A stretch of 64,000 nucleotides of DNA, taken from positions 4,092,001-4,156,000 of the forward strand of contig CP064963.1 in the NCBI GenBank assembly GCA_016699165.1, in the 5' to 3' direction. The position numbers and the translations under genes were made by a program. A model generated the notes under the pieces. It ran no database searches. It was not told the DNA's origin and worked only from the letters and a program-made list of their open reading frames with translations. Position 1 is the stretch's first letter; the number at the start of each line of letters is the position of its first letter. Below are positions 53,500 to 62,100 of the stretch, piece by piece. The DNA is from Candidatus Melainabacteria bacterium (GTDB lineage: Bacteria; Cyanobacteriota; Vampirovibrionia; Obscuribacterales; Obscuribacteraceae).

Positions 53500-54321
53500 C
53501 TAAGGCTTCGTTTTTACTTGTCCGCTTACTTTAGAAATAGCCACTGTGCCACGCGGGTCAGAAGTTTTGGCGATTGCCTTGTATTGCGTATTGAGCAGTT
53601 CCAGTTCGGTTTTTAGGCTTGCAAATTCGCCTGAAAGCTGTCTTTCTGCCTCAAGCAATTTACTGCGATTTAAGACTTGTGCATCTTGACCCGAATTTGC
53701 CACCATGGCATTTGTAAGTCTGGCTTGAGCCACTTGCAGTTCGCGCTGCGAAATCATTAGGCGCTGAGTGTCAGTGCGCATCGAGTTAGCCAATCCATCA
53801 GATTCTTGCACAGATGTATTCATCTGAGGACAAACTCTTGGGGGTCTTAGTTCTCCCAGATTGTAATTGGGAATGCGAATATGATACGCGTCGATGTGCG
53901 ACTTCCAAGCCGTTAGCTGATTTTTGTATGCAGCCTCAGATGCTTTGCAATGACCATAAGCTTGCTCGGTTTTAATAAGATGCGCTTTGTATTTTTCGGC
54001 ATGTTCCATAAAAGCTGCCAAATTTTTCTTGTACGCATCAACATTTCCCGCTTCAAGCTGGGTCGTGAGTTTGTTAGTCTCGCCTTTGAGCATGCGCGCT
54101 CTTTGGATTGCGTCTTTTAATCTAATATTTGATTGAGTGGCATTCAGTTTGAAATTTTTAGACTGGTCAATTATTTCCTTGGCAGAGTCTGCCCGACCAG
54201 TTTGGCAGCACGGATCTTGCTCTTTGGATGAAGGCTCGCTTTGAGCATTAGCAGCACTGCAAAATAAAAATGCAAGACCGAAAATTAGACTATTTGTTTT
54301 TCTGATTCGAGAAATATTCAT
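53500..54321 (-). CDS. Unknown secreted helical protein
   Basis: The 273-residue protein has a signal peptide (LIFGLAFLFCSAANA, cleavage before QSEPSS) and a mostly helical mature domain with heptad-like Leu and Ala, e.g. LTNAMVANSGQDAQVLNRSKLLEA. CCQTG and three further Cys suggest disulfide bonds. Its first four bases overlap the TPR gene at 54318 on the same strand (ATGA form), so the two are co-translated. Role unknown; a periplasmic partner of the upstream protein is a reasonable guess. Confidence 0.65.
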   Translation of the reverse strand: MNISRIRKTNSLIFGLAFLFCSAANAQSEPSSKEQDPCCQTGRADSAKEIIDQSKNFKLNATQSNIRLKDAIQRARMLKGETNKLTTQLEAGNVDAYKKNLAAFMEHAEKYKAHLIKTEQAYGHCKASEAAYKNQLTAWKSHIDAYHIRIPNYNLGELRPPRVCPQMNTSVQESDGLANSMRTDTQRLMISQRELQVAQARLTNAMVANSGQDAQVLNRSKLLEAERQLSGEFASLKTELELLNTQYKAIAKTSDPRGTVAISKVSGQVKTKP

Positions 54322-55550
54322 TTTAACTGTCCTGGTTTGGTTCTAGGTTTTATCTCTGGGTCTTCTGGTATTTTTTCATCGCTCGAACTTGGCGTTTCAT
54401 CGCCATAGTATCGAACATAAACATTGGTGCCGAGCGCTCGCAAACGAGCCTGGCCTTTTTTGTGTGGTCGAAGTAGTTGGTCTTTTAAATTGGTGGCACT
54501 TTCAGCTACATATGCGGCTCTTTGAGCTGCTTCGCGCTGTGAAGCCATGGCTCTTACTCGTACATCAGTTCTTCCATAATTGCCTCGCAAATAATTTAAG
54601 TCACTTATCTCGCCTGGTCCGTAGCCACCGCCTAATCCTCGAAAGCCACCGCCGCCACCGCCAAAGCCATAAGCGCCGCCGCCCATGCCTCTGCGACCGC
54701 GCCGTGAGTAGCCTCCGGTATCGTAGGCAGGTACAAATCCGGGTGGAAATCCAAGGGCCGACTCGCGTGAGATGCGCATTGAATTCCTTCTCGCTTCGTA
54801 CTGCATGCGATTTGCATAGTCTCGAACTTGACTGTTCACTGTAGTAATTGTATTTTGCACGACAGGCTCAGTGTCTTGAGGAGCCATTTTGCTTCTAGCG
54901 TTTCGACCAGAAAGCGAAAGCAATTTTGCTTTGGCATATTTACCGTTTTCGCCAAATGGGTCGTTTTCAAAACAAGCTTTATAAGATTCAATTGCCCCCT
55001 CGGAGTCTTTTAGCTCGACCAGAACATCGCCTAATTGTCTGAAGGCAAGGGACGAGGAGGGATTAATCTGAATGGCATTCATCAGTTCTTCTGCGGCTGC
55101 ATGAAAGCGTCTTAGACTGATATCGGCTTGGGCGCGATTAAGCATGTCGGCAAATTTTTTGTCGGGCGAGTCTTTCGCCGGCGCGCTTTGGGATTTTGCT
55201 TTTGCTTTGGCAGCAGGTGGATTTTCGATTTTGAGCTTGGGTTCTCTGCCCAATGCTCGCTCTAACCTGTCGAGTCTGTCGTTGATGGCATCGTACGAAG
55301 AATTGCCAAAAACGTTATTTTCCAGGCGATTGATGCGTTGGTGCAAATTGTCTTTGTCGTAGGCGTGCCCAAAAAAAGCCGCCTCTATTTTGTAGATGCG
55401 GCTCACGGCAGAATTTTGACTTTGATCGATAATGCCATACTCAGGCTGTAGGCGCGGCACTCCCGATGTCCCGTCCTCGTTTAGAGCGAGTACCGGAAGC
55501 TGGATACAGCTGGTCAGCAGCAGTAAGCTGCATAAGGTGAGTTTGACCAT
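54318..55550 (-). CDS. Secreted TPR-like protein with Gly-rich segment
   Basis: The frame continues to 55691, but ATG 55550 starts a signal peptide (MVKLTLCSLLLLTSC, with Cys 15 as a possible lipoprotein site), so the first 47 codons are omitted. The product has a coiled or helical N-terminal part, TPR-like pairs at about 130-215 (ISLRRFHAAAEELMNAIQ, AFRQLGDVLVELKDSEGA), an Arg-rich region, then a Gly-rich run near 290-330 (GAYGFGGGGGGFRG). The C-terminus is Pro/Asp/Glu rich. No known family; the Gly-rich part is likely flexible. It is coupled to the next gene by a 4-bp overlap. Confidence 0.65.
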   Translation of the reverse strand: MVKLTLCSLLLLTSCIQLPVLALNEDGTSGVPRLQPEYGIIDQSQNSAVSRIYKIEAAFFGHAYDKDNLHQRINRLENNVFGNSSYDAINDRLDRLERALGREPKLKIENPPAAKAKAKSQSAPAKDSPDKKFADMLNRAQADISLRRFHAAAEELMNAIQINPSSSLAFRQLGDVLVELKDSEGAIESYKACFENDPFGENGKYAKAKLLSLSGRNARSKMAPQDTEPVVQNTITTVNSQVRDYANRMQYEARRNSMRISRESALGFPPGFVPAYDTGGYSRRGRRGMGGGAYGFGGGGGGFRGLGGGYGPGEISDLNYLRGNYGRTDVRVRAMASQREAAQRAAYVAESATNLKDQLLRPHKKGQARLRALGTNVYVRYYGDETPSSSDEKIPEDPEIKPRTKPGQLK

Positions 55551-55639
55551 TTGATTGACCCAAAAAAATCCGCAGGGTTGGATTGACGACGGCTTAATAT
55601 TAATGTTCCCGGGAAAGGGATAAATTTTCAAAATCGTGA

Positions 55640-55830
55640 ATTCTTCGGCGAGTTCAACTTTTACTGTTGTGAGTCTCAGCCAGGAACTCAAATAGAGCTA
55701 TCCGAGAGACTAGGTGTACCTCAAACCAAAATCTCCGACATCCTATGGGAGCACCTTAAAACAAGGACGCCATCAATTTCTTTCGACAATGCCATACTCT
55801 GGCTGTCGGCGGTGCATTTGCTTGTGCACC
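55640..55830 (+). pseudogene. Possible remnant of an XRE-family antitoxin
   Basis: Translation of one plus-strand frame gives GTQIELSERLGVPQTKISDIL, then SISFDNAIWLSAVHLL. The first part fits the helix-turn-helix of XRE/HigA-type antitoxins (TQxELAERLGVxQxxVSDIL), where S/A and V/I changes are typical. There is no start codon, the C-terminal part is garbled, and the frame has no partner toxin gene here, so it is read as a decayed fragment. The assignment rests on about 20 residues. Confidence 0.35.
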
Positions 55831-55963
55831 AGATACGGTGCATTATTCGACTGCATATCACATATAGACGATGCCGAAGTGACTCTGCTCTGCTCCCCAA
55901 AAGTTCACCGAGTTCACTCTTTGTTCATCCATGTCTGAGAGTATCTCAATGGAGGATCATAAG

Positions 55964-56611
55964 ATGAAGAATGACTTGCTCGCGCTCAGCGATCCAAAAC
56001 TCAGCGGCACTGAAGAAAGTTCACACTGGCTTGAATGGCAGACTGTGTCGCGAGATAAGCTCGCCGATTGCAAAATCTTTTCAGTTAATAAAGTTCTTTC
56101 TAGAAGTAAATCTGACAATAAAAGTACAGGAAATTTCTTCACTCTTGATTGTGGACCCTGGGTCAACATCATTGCAATTAATGACAAAAGTCAGCTTGTA
56201 ATGGTTGAGCAATATAGGCATGGTATCGAAGAGCTCACGCTTGAGCTGCCTGGCGGCAGTGTCGACGATACTGACATCGATCCGCATGAGGCAGCCAGAC
56301 GCGAGCTGATAGAAGAGACTGGCTACGTCGCCAATAGTTGGTCAATGCTTGGAAAGAACCATCCCAATCCAGCTCTGCAGAACAATCTTTGCTACACATA
56401 TCTTGCCGAGGGGGCTTATCAGGTTGAGCAACCTAAGTTCGATGGCACAGGCACAGAGAGAACTAGAACACGCTTTGTTGACCTCTCTGATATTGGTGCG
56501 CTTGTTCTGGACGGAACGGTAAGCCATGCCCTTGTCATAACAGCTTTGCACTTTTTGACTCTAAGGCGACCAGATTTAATTTCAAATGCACCACAAGCGG
56601 TGGCAAAGTAA
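55964..56611 (+). CDS. Nudix hydrolase, ADP-ribose pyrophosphatase-like
   Basis: ATG 55964 is chosen because GGAGGA lies 7 nt upstream; two earlier in-frame ATGs have no such site. The product is 215 residues. The Nudix helix is visible in LELPGGSVDDTDIDPHEAARRELIEETGY, with the REL-x-EE-x-G catalytic Glu residues, and EQYRHGIEELTLELPGG before it is typical of ADP-ribose/NDP-sugar hydrolases. It cleaves nucleoside diphosphate-linked compounds with Mg. Substrate not certain. The FAD oxidoreductase gene begins 6 bp after its stop, so both are one transcript. Confidence 0.88.
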   Translation: MKNDLLALSDPKLSGTEESSHWLEWQTVSRDKLADCKIFSVNKVLSRSKSDNKSTGNFFTLDCGPWVNIIAINDKSQLVMVEQYRHGIEELTLELPGGSVDDTDIDPHEAARRELIEETGYVANSWSMLGKNHPNPALQNNLCYTYLAEGAYQVEQPKFDGTGTERTRTRFVDLSDIGALVLDGTVSHALVITALHFLTLRRPDLISNAPQAVAK

Positions 56612-56617
56612 AAGTTG

Positions 56618-57640
56618 GTGAGCGCTGAGTTGAAGGCATCTACAGTCGCTATTGTCGGAGCCGGCATCTCGGGTCTTGCCTGCGCGATGTTGCTCTCTGA
56701 AAATGGTTTTAAGGTCACTGTATTTGATAAGGGGCGTCATCCTGGCGGCAGGCTAGCGTCAAGAGACAGAGACGATAATTCTTTCGATTACGGTGCGCAG
56801 TATTTCACTGCTAGAGATTCTAGATTCAAAGAATTTCTTTTGCAACTCGTTCACTTGAAAAAGGCGTCAGAGTGGAGTGGTAAATTCGCCAAGCTAAAAA
56901 ACGGTTGCTTGGCAGAGGAAATTTTGTCCGAGCCTCGCTATGTTGGTGTACCTGCTATGCGGTCCATCGCTGATGTCATGGCGAGCAAAATTGATAATGA
57001 AATTGAATGCCTCACATTGCATCGTGTCAGTAGTGTTTCTAGACAAGACGATAAGTGGTTGCTCACAGGCACTGCGCAGAATGAATCCGGCGAGACTCTG
57101 TTCAGTCGGGGAGATTTTGATTTTCTCGTGCTTAGTTTGCCTCCAGAGCAAGCAGCGGCTTTATATCCTCATAACAAGCTCAACGACATAAAATTGAGAC
57201 CGTGCATAGCATTGCTTCTTGCATTTAATTCTCGCGTTAACCTACTCTTTGATGGTATCTCTTTAGACGATAAAATAATTTCCTGGGTTGCACGTGATTC
57301 AAACAAACCAGGACGGCCAAAGGGTGAGAGGTGGGTAATCCACTCCTCTGCCGACTGGTCTGAAGAGCATTTCCAAGAATCCAAGGATGATATTGAAAGT
57401 TTATTGACTGAGCGCTTTGCCACTATATTCGATATCGATATTCCTGATAAAGTTTTTTCGAAAATACACAAGTGGAGATACGCGTTGCCGGTCTCTTCAC
57501 TGGATTGGCAATGCATCTATGACCAAAACCTGTCTCTGGCGTATTGCGGTGATTGGTGTGTAAGTGCCAGGGTCGAAAGTGCATTTCTTAGCGGTATTTC
57601 TGTAGCTGAAGAAATGATCAAAACTGCACAATTAAGGTAG
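56618..57640 (+). CDS. FAD-dependent amine oxidase/renalase-like oxidoreductase
   Basis: The protein of about 340 residues starts with a Rossmann FAD site: VAIVGAGISGLACAMLLSENG then VTVFDKGRHPGGRLASR, the GxGxxG and GGR motifs. YGAQYFTARDSRF follows, as in renalase-type flavoproteins (DxGAQYF). The C-terminus has LAYCGDWCVSARVESAFLSG, the FAD-closing motif (GD...ESA...SG). Members oxidise NAD(P)H isomers or amines; the substrate here is unknown. GTG 56618 and TTG 56615 are both possible starts. It is 6 bp after the Nudix gene, and the two may both handle oxidised or damaged nucleotides. Confidence 0.85.
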   Translation: MSAELKASTVAIVGAGISGLACAMLLSENGFKVTVFDKGRHPGGRLASRDRDDNSFDYGAQYFTARDSRFKEFLLQLVHLKKASEWSGKFAKLKNGCLAEEILSEPRYVGVPAMRSIADVMASKIDNEIECLTLHRVSSVSRQDDKWLLTGTAQNESGETLFSRGDFDFLVLSLPPEQAAALYPHNKLNDIKLRPCIALLLAFNSRVNLLFDGISLDDKIISWVARDSNKPGRPKGERWVIHSSADWSEEHFQESKDDIESLLTERFATIFDIDIPDKVFSKIHKWRYALPVSSLDWQCIYDQNLSLAYCGDWCVSARVESAFLSGISVAEEMIKTAQLR

Positions 57641-57700
57641 TGCAAGGGGACGAAAAAAATCTGATAAGATGCAAGGTCTGTTCTGAAATGGAGAAGATAA

Positions 57701-58351
57701 ATGCTCACTGAAACTGAAAAAAATGATGTTATCGATGCTTTGAAATGGCGCTATGCAACAAAGAAATTTGATCCCAGCCGCAAGATTCCCGAGGCTGTTT
57801 GGAGCAAATTGGAGGAGTCTTTGAGATTATCTCCCTCGAGCTTTGGCATGCAGCCATATCGATTTGTTGTCGTTACTGATCCAGCGGTGAAGCAAGAGCT
57901 CGTTGGGGCAGCCTGGAATCAAAGACAAATTGCTGATTGCTCGCATCTGGTTGTTTTTTCACGTTTGAATGAACTGACTCTGGATCATGTCAATCACTTC
58001 GTTGACCTCATAGCTGAAACCAGACAGGCACCTTCTGAATCACTGCAGGCGCTAAAAGACATGATGACCGGCTTTGTTAAAAATCTTAGTCAAGAACAGC
58101 TTGCCGATTGGATGGCCAAACAAACTTATATTGCTTTGGGTAACTTAATGACTGTTGCTTCAACTCTACAGATTGATAATTGCCCGATGGAAGGCTTTGT
58201 CAAAGAAGAGTTCGATCGCATTCTCAACTTGCCAGCACAGGGATGCAATAGTGTGGTTCTTTGCGCTTTGGGATATAGAGCCGCTGATGATAAGTATAAA
58301 GATCTTGAGAAAGTGAGATTTCCGGCAAGCGAGCTATTCATTAAAATCTGA
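57701..58351 (+). CDS. NAD(P)H-dependent nitroreductase-like flavoprotein
   Basis: A 216-residue flavoprotein of the nitroreductase family: RYATKKFDPSRKI (FMN-binding RRS-like loop), LRLSPSSFGMQPYRFVVVTDP, and IALGNLMTVASTLQIDNCPMEGF near the C-terminus. It resembles NfsB/dihydropteridine reductase types, which reduce nitro- or quinone compounds with NAD(P)H. GGAGAAG lies 7 nt before ATG 57701. It may belong to the same transcript as the FAD gene, 60 bp upstream. Physiological substrate unknown. Confidence 0.9.
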   Translation: MLTETEKNDVIDALKWRYATKKFDPSRKIPEAVWSKLEESLRLSPSSFGMQPYRFVVVTDPAVKQELVGAAWNQRQIADCSHLVVFSRLNELTLDHVNHFVDLIAETRQAPSESLQALKDMMTGFVKNLSQEQLADWMAKQTYIALGNLMTVASTLQIDNCPMEGFVKEEFDRILNLPAQGCNSVVLCALGYRAADDKYKDLEKVRFPASELFIKI

Positions 58352-58387
58352 CATTCTGATTTATTGCTTTCGTTACTGACAGCCTCA

Positions 58388-58804
58388 TTACCTCCAGAAA
58401 ACATCACAATGATTTGAATCGGTGATATCTCCGTCTGCAGTGACAAGCGGCAATCCTAAACGCACTGCGGTCGCAACGATCAGTGAATCGAACGGATCGC
58501 GGGTGAAGTTCAGCGAGTGGGCAAGGATTAGATCGTCTGGCTGTAGCTCGGCCAAAGTCATGCCTTTGCAAAAGAAATTTTCTTGCACGAGTTCTTCAAA
58601 CGAGGCAGTAAGTCTGATGCGATCCGTCCTTCGCATTAGCTGCGACAACTCCCAGACCACAGCTGACGGAATCCATATATGTGTTCCAGTTCCTTCCTGT
58701 GCAGATTTGAAAGCAGCAAAAACTTTCTTCGGTAGCTTTGCATCTTGTTTTGCCAGATACCAGATCAGCGGGTGAGTATCTGTCACCAAAAATTTTTCAG
58801 TCAC
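58388..58804 (-). CDS. VapC-like PIN-domain toxin
   Basis: The 138-residue PIN-domain RNase has the acidic residues of the active site: D9 in LVTDTHPL, E52 in WELSQ, D103 and D106 in TRDPFDSLIVATA, and D124 in VTADGDI. VapC toxins cut tRNA or rRNA to stop growth. Its start overlaps the antitoxin gene by 4 bp, the usual arrangement, with the antitoxin first. The pairing with a Phd/YefM-type antitoxin, not a VapB AbrB/RHH type, is common for this VapC group. Its 3' end is 37 bp from the convergent nitroreductase gene. Confidence 0.9.
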   Translation of the reverse strand: MTEKFLVTDTHPLIWYLAKQDAKLPKKVFAAFKSAQEGTGTHIWIPSAVVWELSQLMRRTDRIRLTASFEELVQENFFCKGMTLAELQPDDLILAHSLNFTRDPFDSLIVATAVRLGLPLVTADGDITDSNHCDVFWR

Positions 58805-59112
58805 AGCTCACTCGCTGCTCTGGTTATTGATGTTTCGTAATCTACCGCTAGCTGCTTTCTTGCATACTCTAAAGTTTTGTCATCAGCCAAAACGATGAGA
58901 CCGCGCGGATCTTTCCTCGGCTGGTCGCTTTTCTTGGCACAAGCTACTAGCCACTCATATTCTTTCTCGCTCAAAAGCACAGCGGCAACTTTACCGTAAT
59001 CTGTTATTTCGACTGGTCCGGCACCGCTGGCTACTGACTCTATGAGTGTTGAAAACTCATCGCGAGCTTGTGCCTTTCCAATTCTTTTGTGAGTTTTAGC
59101 CACAATGCCCAC
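58801..59112 (-). CDS. Phd/YefM-family antitoxin
   Basis: A 103-residue antitoxin. The N-terminal DNA-binding part reads IGKAQARDEFSTLIESVASGAGPVEITDYGKVAAVLLSEKEYEWL, the Phd/YefM pattern of a strand, two helices and a hairpin. The C-terminal 45 residues are probably the toxin-neutralising tail (LADDKTLEYARKQLAVDYE). The start is GTG 59112, with GTG 59103 as an alternative; GAGGTA precedes the first. The gene lies directly upstream of, and overlaps by 4 bp, the PIN toxin gene. It probably represses its own promoter through the inverted repeat at 59120-59143. Confidence 0.9.
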   Translation of the reverse strand: MGIVAKTHKRIGKAQARDEFSTLIESVASGAGPVEITDYGKVAAVLLSEKEYEWLVACAKKSDQPRKDPRGLIVLADDKTLEYARKQLAVDYETSITRAASEL

Positions 59113-59119
59113 TACCTCA

Positions 59120-59143
59120 TTCTGTACAATATACTGTACAGAA
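59120..59143. promoter_or_regulatory. Inverted-repeat operator of the Phd-VapC operon
   Basis: TTCTGTACA and TGTACAGAA are perfect 9-bp arms separated by 6 bp, sitting 8 bp upstream of the antitoxin start and over the proposed -10. This placement is what an autoregulating antitoxin-toxin complex would bind. Confidence 0.7.
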
Positions 59144-59161
59144 TTTTTGAGCGCCTGTCAA
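59133..59161 (-). promoter_or_regulatory. Promoter of the Phd-VapC operon
   Basis: On the minus strand TTGACA (59161-59156, perfect) is followed by 17 bp and TACAGT (59138-59133, four of six). The -10 lies inside the operator repeat, consistent with repression. Confidence 0.6.
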
Positions 59162-59189
59162 GGTTATGCGGTTTGGTTATGGAAACAAA

Positions 59190-62100
59190 TTACTGACTAA
59201 TATCGCCAGTCGTCATAAACGGTCCGCGGTAGATAGTCTTTTCTTGCAGCATGATTGCGTTCATGAGCAAGTTTTTGACTATCTTCTTGTCTTGCGGATC
59301 GCTTGAATTCATCATCTGTCTAATTGGCTGAACTTTAGCCATGGCAGATGGAATGGAGAACTCCATCTTGAATGCGGTGATACTGTCGTTCAATTTCTTG
59401 GCGTCAGGCTTTCTGTATCCGATCATTTGAAATGGGTGACCAACATCATTGAAGTCGTCTGTCTCAACGCGGCTCAGTAAGAGAGCGCGACCGGGGCAGA
59501 GACTGACTAGTTTTCCACCAGAGACGATTTTTACATCTTTGGTATTGTTCTGGTGCAAGTTTGCAATTGCTACGTCGGCACCAGTTTCCATAATTAAAAC
59601 GACTGCGCCTTTTGGAATGTGCACGTTGCCTTCGTGTGTTCCTACAACGATGTCTTCTTTGGGAGCGAAAACAACGTTGCCCTTATCTATGTTGATAAAG
59701 TTTCCATTGCTGTTCGATGCAAGCACGATGCCTTCTTTGGCTAAGCGAGCTGTTTCAGCACCATTTTGATCGAATGAATTACTGTATGTTTTGGATCCCG
59801 AAATTAAATTAAGTGGATTGCCTTTGGCGAAATTGATTTGTTTCTCGACGAAACCTTCAAGTATTTTAGTTTGATCGGTCGGGATTTTGGTGATGAATTC
59901 ATTATTGTTATTGGCTGAATTAGCATCGAAAACTAGTCCCGTTCCGCTACCGCCAGTGCCACCACCACCTGCTGTTCCGCCACCACCTGGTGTTGGTGGG
60001 GTAAAGGCTACTGCCGCTCCGGTCGAATTGAAACGAGCACCATTTATGTTTGCATTGGATACAAACACTGGACCGCCTGCTACGTTGAATGTGTTGTTTA
60101 TAATGCCTGCAACGTTGCCGACTGCAGCAAAGTATGGTGCACCACTCAAGTTTTGTATGTTGCTTGCAGGCAAGCCTGCGTTAATAACAGTTGGACGCAG
60201 ACCAACAAGTGCGGCTAAGAATGCATCACCATTGGCAGGAACAGAGCCATTGCCGCCAACTGCGATACCGCCGCCGACGCCGTTGTAAACAGTCTGTCCA
60301 CCGCCGATAGGTGTGGTACCACCGCGTGGGTCGTTAACGACGTTTGCGTTGAATGTTGCGTTTGCGCCAGTGATGTTCATATTATTGGCGGCGCTTAAAA
60401 ATACGTTGCCACCATTGGCGGTGGCGGTAAAATTATCGCCTTGAATTCGAATATTACCTGCCGTCGCAACAAGACCTACAGAACCTGGCTCTTGTACAGC
60501 ACCGACGATATTTCCGCCTTGTGAAGTCATGCTGACGTTGCTGCCGATGCCAATGCCGAGTGCGCCTGTGGCGGTGAGTAGAACCGAGCCATTGGAGCCT
60601 GCAGCGCCAGCGTTGAAACTGACTGGACCGCCAGGGGACGCTATCAAGAAGTTGAGAGCGGTCATATTGACGTCGCCTGTAGCTTGCACTGTCACAGGAC
60701 GTACAAGCGAGCCTACAATCGAAGCGCGACCAGATGTAGTGGTGATATCTCCTGCAGTTGCAGTCAGGTTATTGGCTACAGTAAGGAAATCGGCGGCACT
60801 TATATTTATTGATTGAGCTGTTATAGGCGCGGTGTTGATTATGAGTGTTGGACCAAATCCAGTGTTGGTCGAAAGTAAATCGAATACACCACCTGCCGAA
60901 GACGGCAGATCGATAGCTGTGTTATCTAGTTCTTCGACAAAGACGTTGCCTGAGGCGATAAGTTCGAGGAAACCTGAATCAATGACGAATCTGTTGCCAC
61001 CGGTCATATCGCCAATGTTGCCATTGTCTGCAATGAGCGACATGTCTAGGTTAGATACAAGAGTGGTGGCGTCGCCTATTATGTCTCCATTGGTTGCATG
61101 CAAGAATGTTTCGCCACCAAAGCCCTGTATTGTGGCTCCAGGTGCAAGAGTTATGCCGTTACCTGCTTCTAGATAGAAGTTGAAGCCAGAGTTGAAGCCG
61201 ACTACATTTACGTGGTCAACTTCTTTGATGACGACGCTTTGGCCCGCATTGGCGGTGAGGTTATTGACGTTTATATTAATAGGACCATTTGGTCCGAACG
61301 CATCTCCGCCTACAAAGCCAGCAGCAGAGCCAAGAACTAGGGTGTCGGCAGTGATTAAGTCACCGGTTGGATTCAATTGGTTATTGATACTGCCAAAAGC
61401 AAATAGGTCATAGGTGCCGTTAACTGTTTGAGTGCCCTGCATTTCGACATCGTCAGATTCTGTAATGAATGCATTTACATCTGAGTTAACAGTCAGGTTG
61501 TCGGCGTTAGTTGCAATAGTGTTAGGTAAGTCACCAATTGATCCGCCTGAGCCAGTAGTGGTTGTTAAAGCTACATTGGGAGCAGTGATAATTGAGCTTG
61601 CATCTAAATCGGTGATATTTCCGTTTGACACCAGATTGTAAACGCGTCCAGCTTCCTGCAAGCCATCAAGTTCGATGTTGCCAGTCGACTGAATATAAAC
61701 GTCTTGATTTGCGGCGGCGGCGCTCACATCTAATGTGGTTGCGGTAATTGTGATGCGTTGGCTGTCATTTGTTCCAACAGATCCGGCGTTGGAAAATAGA
61801 ATGACATTAGGTGCCGTGATAGTTGCGTCCTGATTGAAATCAGAAATTGTATCTTGAGCTGAGAGGGAGAAGACGTTGTCTGCACTTGATGCACCGGTCA
61901 GTTCGACATTGTTTGCTTCACTTAGATAAACATTAGTTCCAGCACCAGTTGAATTAGCAGTCAATGTTCCTGCATCTATATTAATGGCATTGGTAGAATC
62001 ACCAATCGAGCCGCCGGTTGTGGTGAGAACAATATTTGGAGCGGTGATACTATCTGTGGCGCCGGTGTTATTGGTCAGGTCGCCCAGTACAATTAAATTG

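Noticed and set aside
55714..55938. Plus-strand ORF of 74 residues
   Set aside because: Cys/His-rich random-looking text, no ribosome binding site, and another frame there carries the HTH remnant.
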